Positions 1-11,145 of a DNA stretch of 46,879 nucleotides are shown piece by piece (position 1 is the stretch's first letter; the number at the start of each line of letters is the position of its first letter). Made by a program: the position numbers and the translations under genes. Under the pieces are notes generated by a model. The model searched no databases and was not told the DNA's origin. It worked only from the letters and a program-made list of their open reading frames with translations. Location: contig JAAMXP010003339.1 of NCBI GenBank assembly GCA_019693395.1, positions 1 through 46,879 on the forward strand, written 5' to 3'. This DNA is from Ettlia oleoabundans (taxonomy: Eukaryota > Chlorophyta > Chlorophyceae > Chlamydomonadales).

Positions 1-180
1 GCAGGCGACGGCCGGGCATCTGCATGGCTGCATCCGCATCAAAGCCGTACTCGCTGCCCTCGGGAGCAGGGGCGGGGGCATCACCATGGTCCAGCAGCGT
101 GCGGGCCTGTGCACTGCTCATAGACAGTGCCAGGATTGCCACCAGGGCCACCGCCAGGGTGCGGGCAGCCTGCGAGCATG
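1..180 (-). CDS. N-terminal part of a secreted protein, cut by the window edge
   Basis: On the minus strand this stretch encodes a textbook signal peptide: a short basic lead, a hydrophobic core (TLAVALVAILALS) and an A-x-A type cleavage region (SSAQA), followed by an acidic, proline-rich stretch (DHGDAPAPAPEG). The frame stays open to the left edge. Upstream it hits an in-frame TAG just 5' of a run of 13 C at about 212-224, and no ATG lies between that stop and the hydrophobic core. Either translation starts at the Met inside the core, or the first codons lie on an upstream exon that I could not place. The plus strand also has an open frame here, but it shows no recognisable features. The function is unknown. 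Confidence 0.35.
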
Positions 181-1053
181 GCACAGCTTTCCACAGAGTT
201 GTTGGCAAAGGGCGGGGGGGGGGGGGCTACAAAGCCTGTGGTGTCCGGTGCTCAGCGCAGCTACGCCGTAGGGGCGCAGGGCGGCAAACCTCAACCCTTC
301 AAAGCAGCCGGGCACTGCTCTCTCCCCACTTTGACCGATCTGCCTGTGATGATTATCCGGCGGGGCAGCCTTTGGAGAGCCTAGCAAGCTGATGAGTTAG
401 GTTAGGGCATGCACCGCCAGGACCTCGTCCCGGCTGCTGTTTGCCCACCTTCATTGTAGTTATCCTCTATGGCCTCCTCTGCAAAAACGCGGGCCAGTCT
501 GCTGCTTAGAGAAAGCCTAGAGCCCGGTCGCTGCGAGAAGGCAAGGTGGACCTGCTTCAACCCTTACCTGGACGAAGGTTCTTCAAGGCTGGATGCCGCT
601 GCCGACTACTGTACAAATGATCTGAGGCGGGCCCCGATGCAGCCGCTGTGCAAAAGTCCCTGGGTTCACGCCATCAGCCCCATCTGCAGAAGCGGAGCCG
701 ACGGTGCTTTCTCGGTCCGCCCACAACAGCCACACATCCTGCCGCCTAGCTTATTTGAAAAAGTGGAGCGTTTAAATCCACGTGCAAGAGTATTGCGACT
801 GCGCTTGTTTGAAAGGATGTCAACATGAAGTGAGACCGCACCGACCGGTCGGGGCCTGCGAGCGCAGATTGGCTTCACAAGGCCTACTGGAAGCATTGGG
901 TGAAGTTCGTTCGGGTACTAAGACGAACCACCGGGCGTCGTTAGCTTGCTTGCACCCCTTGGAGCCCCCCACTCACTGTGCCCGCTCCCTTGCTGCGCTG
1001 GATCACCGCCGTCGCCTTTAGGGAGGGCACATGGGTTTTGCTTACGGGTAATG
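181..1053. other. Stretch with no supported gene
   Basis: This lies between the left-edge fragment and the 3' end of the deacetylase gene. It has a poly-G run at about 212-224 and short overlapping open frames on both strands, none with recognisable motifs or a consistent splice pattern. It probably holds the leader of the left gene and the 3' UTR of the deacetylase. Confidence 0.4.
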
Positions 1054-3839
1054 TCAAGCGATGGCTGCCATCCGTGTGCGGGGAGTGAGGGGGAAGCGTG
1101 GTGAGCTGATGAAGCCGCTGTCACCGTTTGCCAGCAACCTGGCGGTACGCGTCTTGGCTGCCGGGAACCCAGAAGCTGCCCCGCCCAAGCCTGTGCTGAC
1201 ATACACAGTGGCGCTGCCACTACCTCCGGCACTGTGCAGCACAGCCTGTGCCTTGGTCTCCATTGTGCTTGCACGTCTCTGCCGCCTCCTCACTATGAAA
1301 CAAGCAGCTGCAATGATGGTCAGCATTACAGCCACTCCACCCGCAACCCCGCCGGCGATCTCCGCCACGTTGCTGCTGCTGCTGCTGCTGTCGCTAGCGC
1401 TGCTGTTGCTGACGGGGCTCAATTCCGCGCTTCCTGGTGCTGCTGACCAGCTGGCAGCGAGGCCGGGGCCGGGGCCCGGATGTGCTGCAGCGCCGCCGTT
1501 GTCTGCTGGGCGAGCCGAGACGTGCCTGCCTTGCTCTCCTGCCGCACGTCGTGGCAGCTGCTGGACACCCGTTGCACCCGCTGGAGCTGGTGCTGACATG
1601 GCAGGCGTCACCAGGCCAGATCTAGCATCCATTGGTGGGGCCGCAAGTCGTGTCTGCTTGGCTGCCTCCAGCAGCTGCTGGGCTGACTCTGGAGCGGCCG
1701 GCTGTATTTGTTGTGAGTCTGCTTGGCCCTTTGTGCCTGTGCCAGGGCCCGGGCCGCCAGGTTGCCTGCACCCCAACTTGTCAGGGCTGAGCTGGCTTGC
1801 TGGTACGGGATTCATCATCCAACTCAGCAACTGGCGCATTGTCACGAAATATGTGTTTGGCATGCTGTGAGCATAGTCTGCAAGAAATGCACACAAGTGC
1901 ACACACTCTGGACTGGAAGGGGGTGCATCAGGGCAGGGTGTAATCAACCGCAGAGACCAACTGATATTGATGCAAGGATGATGGGACTTGCACATCATAG
2001 TGCGCAAGCACCACTGGCAGCAACCCACCAATGAAGCGCAGCATGCCCTCCAGGTGGGACCCAAAGAATGAGGTGTGGATGAAGATGGGCAAAGGTGCAC
2101 GGTTGCCATAGTAGGCCGCATCAAAGGTGGATTTCAGGATCTCGTAAGAGCTTCGACTGTCCTTTGCCCACTCCATAGCAACCCAGACTGCGTTGCAACC
2201 CGAAACTTGTTTGTGTATGGGAAGAAGGTTGCATGCAAAGTGGTCTGGAGATGGTGATGCACTCCGCTGCCAGAACACATCACTGAACGAACAATAGCTG
2301 ACATCACTTATCTACCTGCACCACTGCTGGGAAGGAGCTTACTCAGTCAGATTCAACGAGGCCGTTGGCCTCCTCACCTGGAACTTGAAACAGGCCTGGA
2401 TAGCTCTCCCCTTGGGTGCACTCCTGTGCTGGGGACCACCTGCAATTACTTTGTGCCGCACGGCGGCATCACCAGTTGCAACAGTACATGTTGATGGGTC
2501 TTCTGGCAATGATTCCTTTCAAGCACGCAAAAGTTCTTTGAGACACAAGTTGCGTCAACACACCGCGGTTTTGCGCCCGACATCCCACTCACGCTGCGCA
2601 GTTCTGCGGGATGCCACCAGCCATGCTGTATGGCCACAGCCGCCCGTCCAAGCCACGCGAGACGGAGCCCTCTGGCCTCTCCAACAGGCTGCTGTCGTAC
2701 AGGAACCCGCCAGAGTCGTGCAAGACCTGCAGGCCATAGAGAGTCGCCAACATCAGCAGCAGCGGCAGCTGAAGCATGTGGGTGAGTTCCCTATCAAGTT
2801 GCCGCTGATGGACACCAGCTAGGATTTATAGCCAATCCATCAGCGCCATAGAGTGCTCGAGTCAGCTCAGCATACACGCACCTTGCGCAGCATGGGGCGG
2901 CTTTGCAGGAACGGCGCCCTGAACCCCACGATGTCTGCCTTGGGGATGCCGCACTGGCTGGCCAGAATGATGCGGCCGCCCACCACCTCTTTCTCCACCT
3001 GTTTCCGGCTGTAATCATTCATCTGTTGTAAGATGAGGAGACAAGAAGGTAACCGGAAGGCAAACAATGAGACAGAGATAGCTGCTTGGTACAAATATTT
3101 GTCAAACCAATGGCTGCACAAATAACATCAGAACACGTTTGGATGTCTGTTGCTTACCTTCTTATGGTTGAGTGAGTGGCTGGCAACCTCGAAGCCATCA
3201 CGGTATAGCTGCTGAAGCATGGTGCAATCTGCAGGAGGGGTGAGTTGTAAGGAGGCTGGCATCAAGCATTGTGCTGTGGCGGCTTGATGACACCAGCGGA
3301 GGCTGACCCCTGCTACTGCGTGCAATGTTCAGCCGCACAACGGCTGCAGCAAGGTCTCACTTGTGTTACGCGCCAACGCAAATAGTGTAGCAACAGGCGG
3401 GCAGCCAGCCGGGTTGCTGCGGAGCCCATGCTCATAGACGGTTCTCAACCCTCTGTAAGTCTCGTCAGTCCCGACTGCGTCGTCATGGGTGAATAAGATA
3501 AATTGAGGAGTGTCCTTGGGATCAAGGCCAGCTGGCGGGTCCAGACTGGGGCACACGCAGTCGCTGCTTCTTCCAAGAGGACAGGTACAGCTATACCAGC
3601 GAGGCAGGGAAGCAGCTTCTGCAAATCAACAGAGAAGCCGTAATGATTGAGCAAGGCTTTCAAACTTGATTCAGTATGGGCAGTATAGTATGGGCATTTA
3701 TGGGGCGCACAGCTCTGGACAGGTGGTAGTGCTGTTTGCAGCCACATGCCTGGCGAAGCACGCGCAAGTAGCACTTACGTGAGACTAGCAGGTACCCAAG
3801 TTGCAAAAGAACAATTATAGCAGCAGTCCTCAGTGTCAT
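1054..3839 (-). CDS. Membrane-anchored polysaccharide (chitin-type) deacetylase, CE4 family
   Basis: Predicted to remove acetyl groups from a cell-surface polysaccharide. Eight exons join in phase (3839-3779, 3618-3361, 3228-3158, 3022-2882, 2726-2593, 2439-2378, 2187-2029, 1877-1054) to give 569 residues. An N-terminal hydrophobic segment acts as signal peptide. The CE4 motifs are visible: FTHDDAV (residues 63-69; most members have TFDD), SHSLNH (HxxxH, His124 and His128) and GFRAPF (Arg165). Family-typical LYDSSLLE, GIPQNC, GNRAPLPIFIHT and YFVTMRQLLSWM follow. After about residue 330 comes a Pro/Ala/Ser-rich stalk, then one transmembrane helix (about 466-491), an RRRQRR stop-transfer and a 78-residue cytosolic tail. 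It therefore appears to be type I, with the enzyme domain outside the cell. An in-frame upstream ATG at 3884 would add 15 residues. A serine run comes from an AGC repeat near 1374-1391. Confidence 0.9.
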
Positions 3840-3931
3840 GTCGCATGAGAGGGCGAGATGCAGAGTCGCAACCGCCCCCGGCAACAGGCTGGCACAAAGC
3901 CTGCGGCCTAGATGATCACGCTTGCAATTCT

Positions 3932-3941
3932 GATATATAAT
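3932..3941 (+). promoter_or_regulatory. Possible TATA box in a divergent promoter
   Basis: A TATATAAT element lies in the 259-bp gap between the deacetylase start (3839, minus) and the conserved protein start (4099, plus). As a plus-strand TATA box it would put transcription start near 3965 and give a leader of about 130 nt. The motif is short and A/T-rich, so it could be chance. Confidence 0.25.
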
Positions 3942-4098
3942 GATCCCTTCAGAGCCAGCCTAGGCATCCGGCTGCCTCCCAACTGTCCGCGTGCGGAGCC
4001 TGCTGAGCGACACAGTGGCAGGAGCACATGTCCGCAATGTGCCCTAGGGCACCACTCAAAAAGTCAAAAAGGTTGCCAGATCATTGTCTCGAACCGGT

Positions 4099-5576
4099 AT
4101 GTGCGTAGCAACAGTTTCTTTGCGGACATCGGTGGCGGTTCCTCGCAGAATGGCAGCCTTACGGCCTTATTCATGCAGTGGAAGAACGCGAGTCGCTGTG
4201 AACCCGGTTCAAGCTGTTGCCGCCGTGCAGGAACAGGTGAGCGACGCCGGCCAGCACCTACTGCCATCAACAAGCAGCGTTAGCAGCGGACCAGGCGGCT
4301 GCCCCAAGCCAAAGAAAGGGTTATCAGCGTCATTCCGTCTTACTTGATGTTTGCATCTTCTCCACGATCAGCATGTAACTGCTGTTGAAGTTTTCAAGTT
4401 TTATATTTCAAAACTGCTGCACCCCGCTTGTTCGGTATACTCCGGCGTGTCCCATGCAGGTGTGGCGCCCCTCCTTGGACGATGTGCAGCGCATCAGCCA
4501 GGGCGATGCAGCGCGCCACCGCGGCACAGGCTCCAGAGCGGTGCCTCACAGGTTGAATGCCGAGGAACGTAAACAGTACGATCTTGCCACCAAGCAGAAG
4601 GGATTCCTCTCGTTGGCTGGTAGCGGCTACCGGCGGGAACGGTGGGTGGCCTGCGTGCCGAGATGCGTGGGGAGTCGGACATAGACAGCACCGTAGCCCT
4701 TTTAGTTGATGAATTTATTCGTGCTTGGATGATCTTCACCTCGTGCACCTGTGGTCTTCTTCGCTGTTCCCTGGCCAAAATTCCGGACCGCTGAGCAGCC
4801 ACCCCCACCTGCTCTCTGTCTGCAGCAAGGGGGCGCCGCTGGCCAACATTTACCGCCAGTGGTGCGACGCCAAGGCGCAGCCCTGTGTGGTGCTGGCCAA
4901 GGGGCCCACAGCAGCTGCAGGCGACACGGTTCTGGTAGACCTGAGCATGCTGCGGCTGCCAGACGTGAGCCAGGTGATGAACGCCACCTGGAACCAGCTT
5001 GGGCACATGTCAGCTTGGGCATGTGTGCATGCACAGGCTGCCCCTCCTGGGTGACTTGATTGAAGACATGGTATTGTTAATCCCCACCCTTTGTCATTGC
5101 AGTATCGAGATGCATGCAGAACTATCGCCAAGCAACACGGCTGCTCCAGGCTGCCAGACAGCGAGCTGTTGTCGCCATTTACTGTTATCATTCCTCCAAA
5201 ACTCATAAATGCGATGTTGGAGAGCACTGACGACAGTACCAGCAGTAGCAGCAGCACTAGCAGCGACATTGCAAGTGCAGACATAGGCAACGTGGGACTG
5301 GCTTGTGGCACAGAGACAGCAGCAAGCGATGCAGTCACAAACCATGCAGCTGCAGGGGGCACCACAGCAGGTGATGCAGCAACAGGAGCACCGTCGCCCG
5401 CTGATACAATGTTGAGCAGCAGCATCAGTGAGTTGCTGGCGGAGCTTCGCGGATCTGCACCAATATGGCAGCACCCGCCGCAGCTGGAAGGTTTTACCAC
5501 TGACAGAGGTACCGCCAAAACGCTTGCCAAGGCTTTAGCAGAGCAGCTTCAAGAGCTGGCCCCTGCTGCACCTTAG
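4099..5576 (+). CDS. Conserved plant/algal protein with KRGTGSR-type motif, probably plastid-targeted
   Basis: Four exons (4099-4236, 4460-4641, 4826-4973, 5103-5576) join in phase to give 313 residues. Exon 1 is rich in Val, Ala, Ser and Arg and lacks acids, as expected of a chloroplast transit peptide. Exons 2-3 hold a conserved core: VWRPSLDDVQRIS, RGTGSRAVPHRLN, ERKQYDLATKQKGF, GSGYRRER, PLANIYRQWCDAK and DTVLVDLSMLRL. I recall a similar core in uncharacterised plant and algal proteins, but I know no function for it. Exon 4 continues with YRDACRTIAKQHG and a serine/alanine-rich low-complexity linker, and ends in a Leu-rich helix. The basic, sequence-specific core could bind nucleic acid, but that is a guess. 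It is divergent from the deacetylase gene. Confidence 0.82.
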
Positions 5577-5988
5577 GACCCACTTTGCCACAACCTAGAA
5601 ATTGAGACTGTTGACATATTGAGAGATGAAGAATTGAAGGATTGGTCACAAATACCACAGCTGTAATGAGGTTGCAGAAGCCAAGAAGAAGAATAAGTAT
5701 GGGTGTCGCTTAAAGGCGACCGCAACAGGTTGGTGGGGCATGGTCATCTTTCTGTTGTACATTTGCAAGTGCCAGGGTGCAGTGAATAAGCATAACAGCC
5801 AGCTCGTTCCTCAAGTTGGCTAAGGATACATGTTCCAGCACCGTGAGGTGCTGCTGGCAATCTGTCCACCTCTCACAGGCTCCTGCTCTGATTTGCTAAT
5901 TGACGTAGCGCTGTACAGTGTGTACACACTGTCATGTACCGCCCTGCTCGGCATACTGGCGCAGTCTCTGTAACACCCAGCCTCCACA
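5577..5988. other. Convergent 3' region
   Basis: This lies between the stop codons of the conserved protein (plus) and threonine deaminase (minus). I see no gene here, only UTR-like sequence. Confidence 0.5.
5662..5666 (+). terminator. Candidate polyadenylation signal TGTAA
   Basis: A TGTAA pentamer 86 nt after the stop of the conserved protein. TGTAA is the usual polyadenylation element of green algae. Five bases are easy to match by chance. Confidence 0.35.
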
Positions 5989-8900
5989 TCAAACAAACAG
6001 CTTGAACACCTCCAACTCCCTCCCTTGCAGCTCCATGAACTCGTACTGCAGGACAGGTACCAGGAAGGATCAGCAAGCTGACGCACATCGCAAAACAACA
6101 AAGGAAGTTGCGTTGGTTTATGCGGGACTTTCAAGATGACCTGGAAAAGTGCCCAGCGATGTTGCAAGCCAAAGGCTACAAGCTCAGGCTGCAAGAGCCA
6201 CCAAACCATGGAATTCTAAAGGCAACCACACAAACCACAACCGCGTTTTTGCTGCCTGTGCAATCAACCATATGCATCGCACCTCCGCACTCAGCCCCGC
6301 CACCGCCTCCCAGAACGCCGCCTTGTCCGCCTCCGGCAGCCGCAGGCCCACTAGCGCGGTGGCAGAACGCTGGCCCGTCTTGCGAAAGTGCAGCATGGTG
6401 ATGTCGTACTGTGGGCTGATGGGGCTCAGCAGGCGGTGCAGCATGCCACGAAGCTCGGGGTATTGCACCTTAAAGATGACCTCATCTGGCACTTCGCCGC
6501 CATCAAGCACTGCTGGGCCACCTATCATATGCCGCAGGTGCACCTGCAAGCGCGGCTAGGCCAGCATCAGGGGAAAGGTAAAGGAGCGGAGCCAGCAGGC
6601 AGGCAACAGACAGGTAGGAAGTGGCATTTCTGCCTGAGCAGAAGAACAGGCACAGGTCAGTTAGATTGCCAAGCCACGCCTTTCTGCACTGCTCAAGGGG
6701 TTAAGGGCAGCGCCAAACCGGAACAAATAGATGAGCTGGCCCTCCTGCCAGCACTTTGTACTCCGCTACCACATCAGCACAGTTACCACATCAGCACCTG
6801 TGCTGAGTCCATATCAGAAATGTTGGTGGCCATGAATCCTTCCTGCCCATTGATGCGCTCTAGCAAGGCTCGACATTGCCGGCTGCCCGACGCCAGCCCC
6901 AGCCCCAGCAGCAGGCGGGCTGTGCCCCGGCGCCCCGCATTGCCTGTGAACCTGCAAGCCCGTCCCAAGCAGATTGCATGAGGAATACGAGCGGAGGGTA
7001 GTAGCAATACGTTACAATAGGCAGCATTCAAACTGGAGCGCTCGCCATCCCGATGCATCACCCAACCTGCATGACCACTGTGGCAGCCTTCTGTCGTGCA
7101 AACCACTGCAGTGCATCGAAGTTGCACATAGCCGAGCATACTGCTCAGCTCGTAGGCCTACACAGCTTGCCTCGAGTGGCTGTCGCCTACACCCACCCCC
7201 CCCCCGCCTCCGCGCGCACCACCACCACCACCGCACACACACATACCACCACCACCAACCCAAAAGAACGAACAGTGAGTCTTGGGCATGACTCGCACCT
7301 ATACTTAAGCTCTGTCACATCAAGGGGGGTGCCATCTGGGGCGGTGGCCATACCAAGCAGCTCCACAATGGCTCCGTGGCGGTCGGGGATGCGCGCTGCC
7401 AGCATGGTTTCCGCCGAACCAACGTCCACCAGCTCTGTATGCAGGGAGTAGAGGAATGAGGGAGGGTGACATTCCTTGGTAACAGCCCTCAAACAAGGCT
7501 GTTCCATGGCCTGGGGCAGTTGAGGAGCAGTTGGACATGCGCGGGCCCTAACTTCCATTACTGAGACGTGGCAGCTTGCTGACAGGCATACATCTCAGCC
7601 TGCAGTCAGCCTTTTCCGCCTCTGCCGCCAGGGCATGAAAGGCTAAGCTTAATTGGTATCCCAAGCACACAACAGACGCAGATAATGTAACAGAGCCGTA
7701 ACACACACAACGGCAGTGGCAGCAGCAGAGCGCGTGCTACCGGCATGGTGGTAGCAGCGCACCTGACACCATCCGCAATCTGTCGAAGTTCATGTTTGCT
7801 CCGCTGGTTACCGCCACCACCCGCTTGCCGCTAAGTCCATAGAACTGCAAATGGTTGAGGATGGTAAGAGTATGGTAGTTTGCGGTGGAGGTGGGAGTGG
7901 AGTGGAGTGGGTTGTGGGCGGTGGGGGTGGGACAGCTATGCAAACTTGGGCATACTGTGATGGGGGATGAGTACACGTGCAACATTTTACATCCATAGGA
8001 TTTCAGCTCCACCTGCAGGAAGGCCTTGGCGCCTGCCACCGCCACTGCGCCAGCGGGCTCCAGGATGGAGCGGGTTTCATTGAACACATCCTGTAGGGGG
8101 AGATATAGATGTGTGTGTGTGGAGCACAAGCAGGGAGGCAGACAGGCAGGCAGACAGCAGGAACAGTATTTACAACCTGGAAGCGACAGTGCAGGATAGG
8201 ATTGCGCAAATGAGGGTGAGAGGAGCAGAGTTACACTGGATTCACCCTACATCCCTCACCTTGATAGCGGTACAGATGGCGGAGTTGTCAACCATCACCA
8301 CTCCATCTAGCAACTCCCGGCACAGGCGGAAGGGCTCGGCTCCTGGAAGCTTAATAGCCACTCCATCAGCGAAGGCATCCACACGGCTCAGCATCACTCG
8401 CTCCCCTCTGACGAGAGACTGCGCCATGGCGTTTGCTCCGGTGGGCTCCACACCGATTACTTGGATATTCGGCTTGAGCGCTTTCACTATTGCCGCTATA
8501 CCCGCAATCATGCCGCCACCGCCTGCGGACTCCAAGGCAAAGCATGATGGGTGGGTGGGTTGGTGGGTAAGGGCGGCTGCTGATGAGCCACAACCAACCG
8601 TGCAACCACTGATGAAGCTGACAGCAAGTTTGTTAAGAATACAGACAGTATAGAGCACGTGGATGGCAGCACCTGCAAACTGCATGTCAGCAAATTTTGC
8701 AGGGCCACACACTAAGCCGTGCGGCATGAGGTGCGACATGAGCAAAGGGCAGGCTTACGGTTCGCACCTATGGGAACGAAGATGAAGTCGATCTCCTCCG
8801 CCTGTCGCATGATTTCGTGCCTGCACCAGTGACCGGTCGTACAGGATCAGCAGCTGTGCAAAGAGAGGGGACAGACCTGCTCGAGCAAGCCTGGCTAGGA

Positions 8901-10920
8901 CCTGGATCAAGGCTCGCAAGCGGCTGCACACGCCCTTGCAGACAAGGAGCCCTGCCCGCAGGCAAGTGCAACAGCAAAAACATGTTTTCCACCAAGTCTC
9001 GGACTTGGTATCAGCAGTTAACAATGCCAAGCAGAGGACTAGCACATGCAGCTCACCCGATGGTCCCCTGTCCAGCTATGGTGTATGGGTCATCAAAGGG
9101 CGGAATAAACACTCGACCCTCCTTCGCTGCCCGCACCTGCATTGCAGGTGTGTGATGGTGGCACGCGAGGGATTCGACAGATTCAGCTGTGCAACAGCAA
9201 TGAACAGGAGGCCTACCTGCAGGGGCCAGATGAGCAAACCTGGTGAAAAGGTGCATGCCTGGGCCCACATAGCAGATTTAGCAGGTGAAGACCAAGTCTC
9301 AGTCACCTGCGCCTCCTGCTGAGCCTCATACAGGCTCTCCCCCACAAGTTCTACAGAGCCCCCCAGCTCCTGCACCGCCTTGATCTTGATCTCAGGGCTG
9401 TTGGTGGGCATGCACACCACCGCACTGCAGCCTAGCGTGCGTGCCGCCAGCGCTACACCCTGCACCAGGGGGGGAAAGCTGTTCAGGACGGACGGCTGGT
9501 GGGTTCGAAGCGTGTACGGGGAAAGGCAGGGGGGTGGCAATTTTGACCCGACATGCGCCTGGCAAACACAAAAACATGATCAGGCAATCCCAGGCTGCCT
9601 GGCTCTACCGATCAGCAGCAGTTGTAAGTCCCTAATATAGGGCGGAGGCCCAGTGAATGTCGCACCTGTGCATGGTTGCCAGCTGATGAGCAGATGACGC
9701 CCTTCTCTAGCTGTTCGGGTGTAAGGCGGCTCATCTTGTTGTAAGCGCCTCGCACCTTAAAGGACCGGACAGGCTGCAGAGCAAGGGATAAACGGCCGGC
9801 AGCAGCATTTCCCGCAGGAAAACCCGAGCAGGGTTGTTGCAATCAGCGTCCCGGACGTTCCTGTACATCCTGCCTCCTGCCTGTTTTGCTTGGGTCCCAG
9901 CCAATTGGTCCGCCTGCCCGCCACCTTCACATCAGCAGTCACTGCACCACAACTCATCAACCTCACATCCACCTGCAGATCCTCCCGCTTTAGCCAAACT
10001 GTGCTGCCCAGCTGTTTGCTGAGCATGTGTGCGGGCTGCAGCGGTGTCTCTGTGGCGATCTTATAAACCCTAGCAGTAAGGATCTGCTTAAGATACCCGT
10101 CATGCTCCCGCCGCCATGCCATCTCGGAGGCTGCGCAGCCAGAGGGGCCCTGCACGTAGTAATACGGTGTGACTTAGAGCCCATGTTGCAACATGTTGGG
10201 AGGGGGCTGTTGCTTTCCACCATATGGGAAAGTAGGGCTTTAAAACAAAACAGGTGTGGTTTAGGCCCGTCTTTTGGTTCAGATGGGCTCAATACAACGA
10301 GGTGGCATTTCTTGGGAAGGACTCAAGCTGCCAGATCCTGTCGGACGGAGGGTAGGGTGGCAACTGGAAGCATCTGCCATGAACCTTGCGATGTATGTGG
10401 CGACGGCTGGCCATCACCTGGCACTCTGGTTTGGTGCAGCCTACGCACTTGAAGACATCCGCAGCGGAAGGTGGCCGCAGCACGTTGATAGGCAGCAGCT
10501 GGCCAGAGGGTGCCTGCATACAGGGGAAGGTTGGAGCGAATATGGTATGTGGGTGCATCTGGTCAGACGAGCGGTTTGACTGGCAGAGCACACACTACCA
10601 ACTACACACTACCTGCAAGGCGTCCACTCAATCACCTGAAAATCCTCAGGAATGACTTGAATCCTGGTGTCAGCAGCTATTGGCAGCAGCGGGCCGGCAG
10701 ACTCGGCCACGGCTTTGCCGGTAGGGTCAGCTGCGGCTGCTCCTGCCGCCGCCGCCGATGCCGCCTTGCTGCCCTTGCCGGCCTTGCCGGTGTTGCTGGC
10801 GGCATGCGCTTTGCTGCAAGTGGTTGCCAACACGCGGCGGTTCCTGTCAGGTCCTCTAGAGCCGCACAGGGGCCGCCCGACAGTGCTGTTTGGGAGGCTG
10901 GCCGGCGCCCCGACAGCCAT
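5989..10920 (-). CDS. OMR1: Threonine deaminase (threonine dehydratase), plastid form
   Basis: PLP enzyme that converts threonine to 2-oxobutanoate, the first committed step of isoleucine synthesis, in the chloroplast. Fourteen exons: 10920-10636, 10513-10445 (or to 10418), 10149-9973, 9773-9666, 9459-9307, 9136-9057, 8820-8768, 8522-8260, 8090-8013, 7844-7763, 7434-7299, 6951-6798, 6543-6283 and 6045-5989. They encode about 651 residues. An Ala/Arg/Ser-rich transit peptide comes first, then [20 protein letters not shown] (the PLP lysine, near residue 183), [15 protein letters not shown] and the phosphate-binding [10 protein letters not shown] loop. The C-terminus carries two ACT-like regulatory domains (starting ELVDVGS and EVPDEVIF), as in enzymes inhibited by isoleucine. 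The 3' end of exon 2 is the only uncertain junction. Several introns hold low-complexity sequence. The gene is divergent from LSM11. Confidence 0.93.
7190..7262. repeat. Low-complexity CCA/CA tract in a threonine deaminase intron
   Basis: Runs of C, CAC and ACC units lie in the intron between exons 11 and 12. It is a simple-sequence tract with no visible function. Confidence 0.6.
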
Positions 10921-11145
10921 TAAGCAGTTTATTGGAGTGCTACTGTATTCAGGGTTAAAAATTATTTAAAACGTCCTTTTCTGTTTCCTTCTGAGCGCTG
11001 CTGGCACCAGCTCAGCAGACTGGTTTCCTCTGCCCCTAAGGTTTCCTCTGAGCCTTAGCATGTGTTTGCAACTTTCAAGTTGCATGGTCGGCCCTACAGT
11101 AAGGCAACTCCTTCAACACGCCTGCTTGCTATTCACTTGTTAAAT
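10921..11145. promoter_or_regulatory. Divergent intergenic region (threonine deaminase / LSM11)
   Basis: These 225 bp separate the two start codons and must hold both leaders and any promoter elements. I see no clear core motif. Confidence 0.4.

Noticed and set aside
469..828. Plus-strand open frame of 119 codons with a good ATG
   Set aside because: No motif, no splice-consistent extension and no family resemblance. It is likely chance in the gap left of the deacetylase.
1061..1870. Long plus-strand open frame of 269 codons
   Set aside because: It is the complement of deacetylase exon 8, which has homology, a TM helix and a correct splice phase. The plus frame has only low-complexity Leu/Ala sequence.
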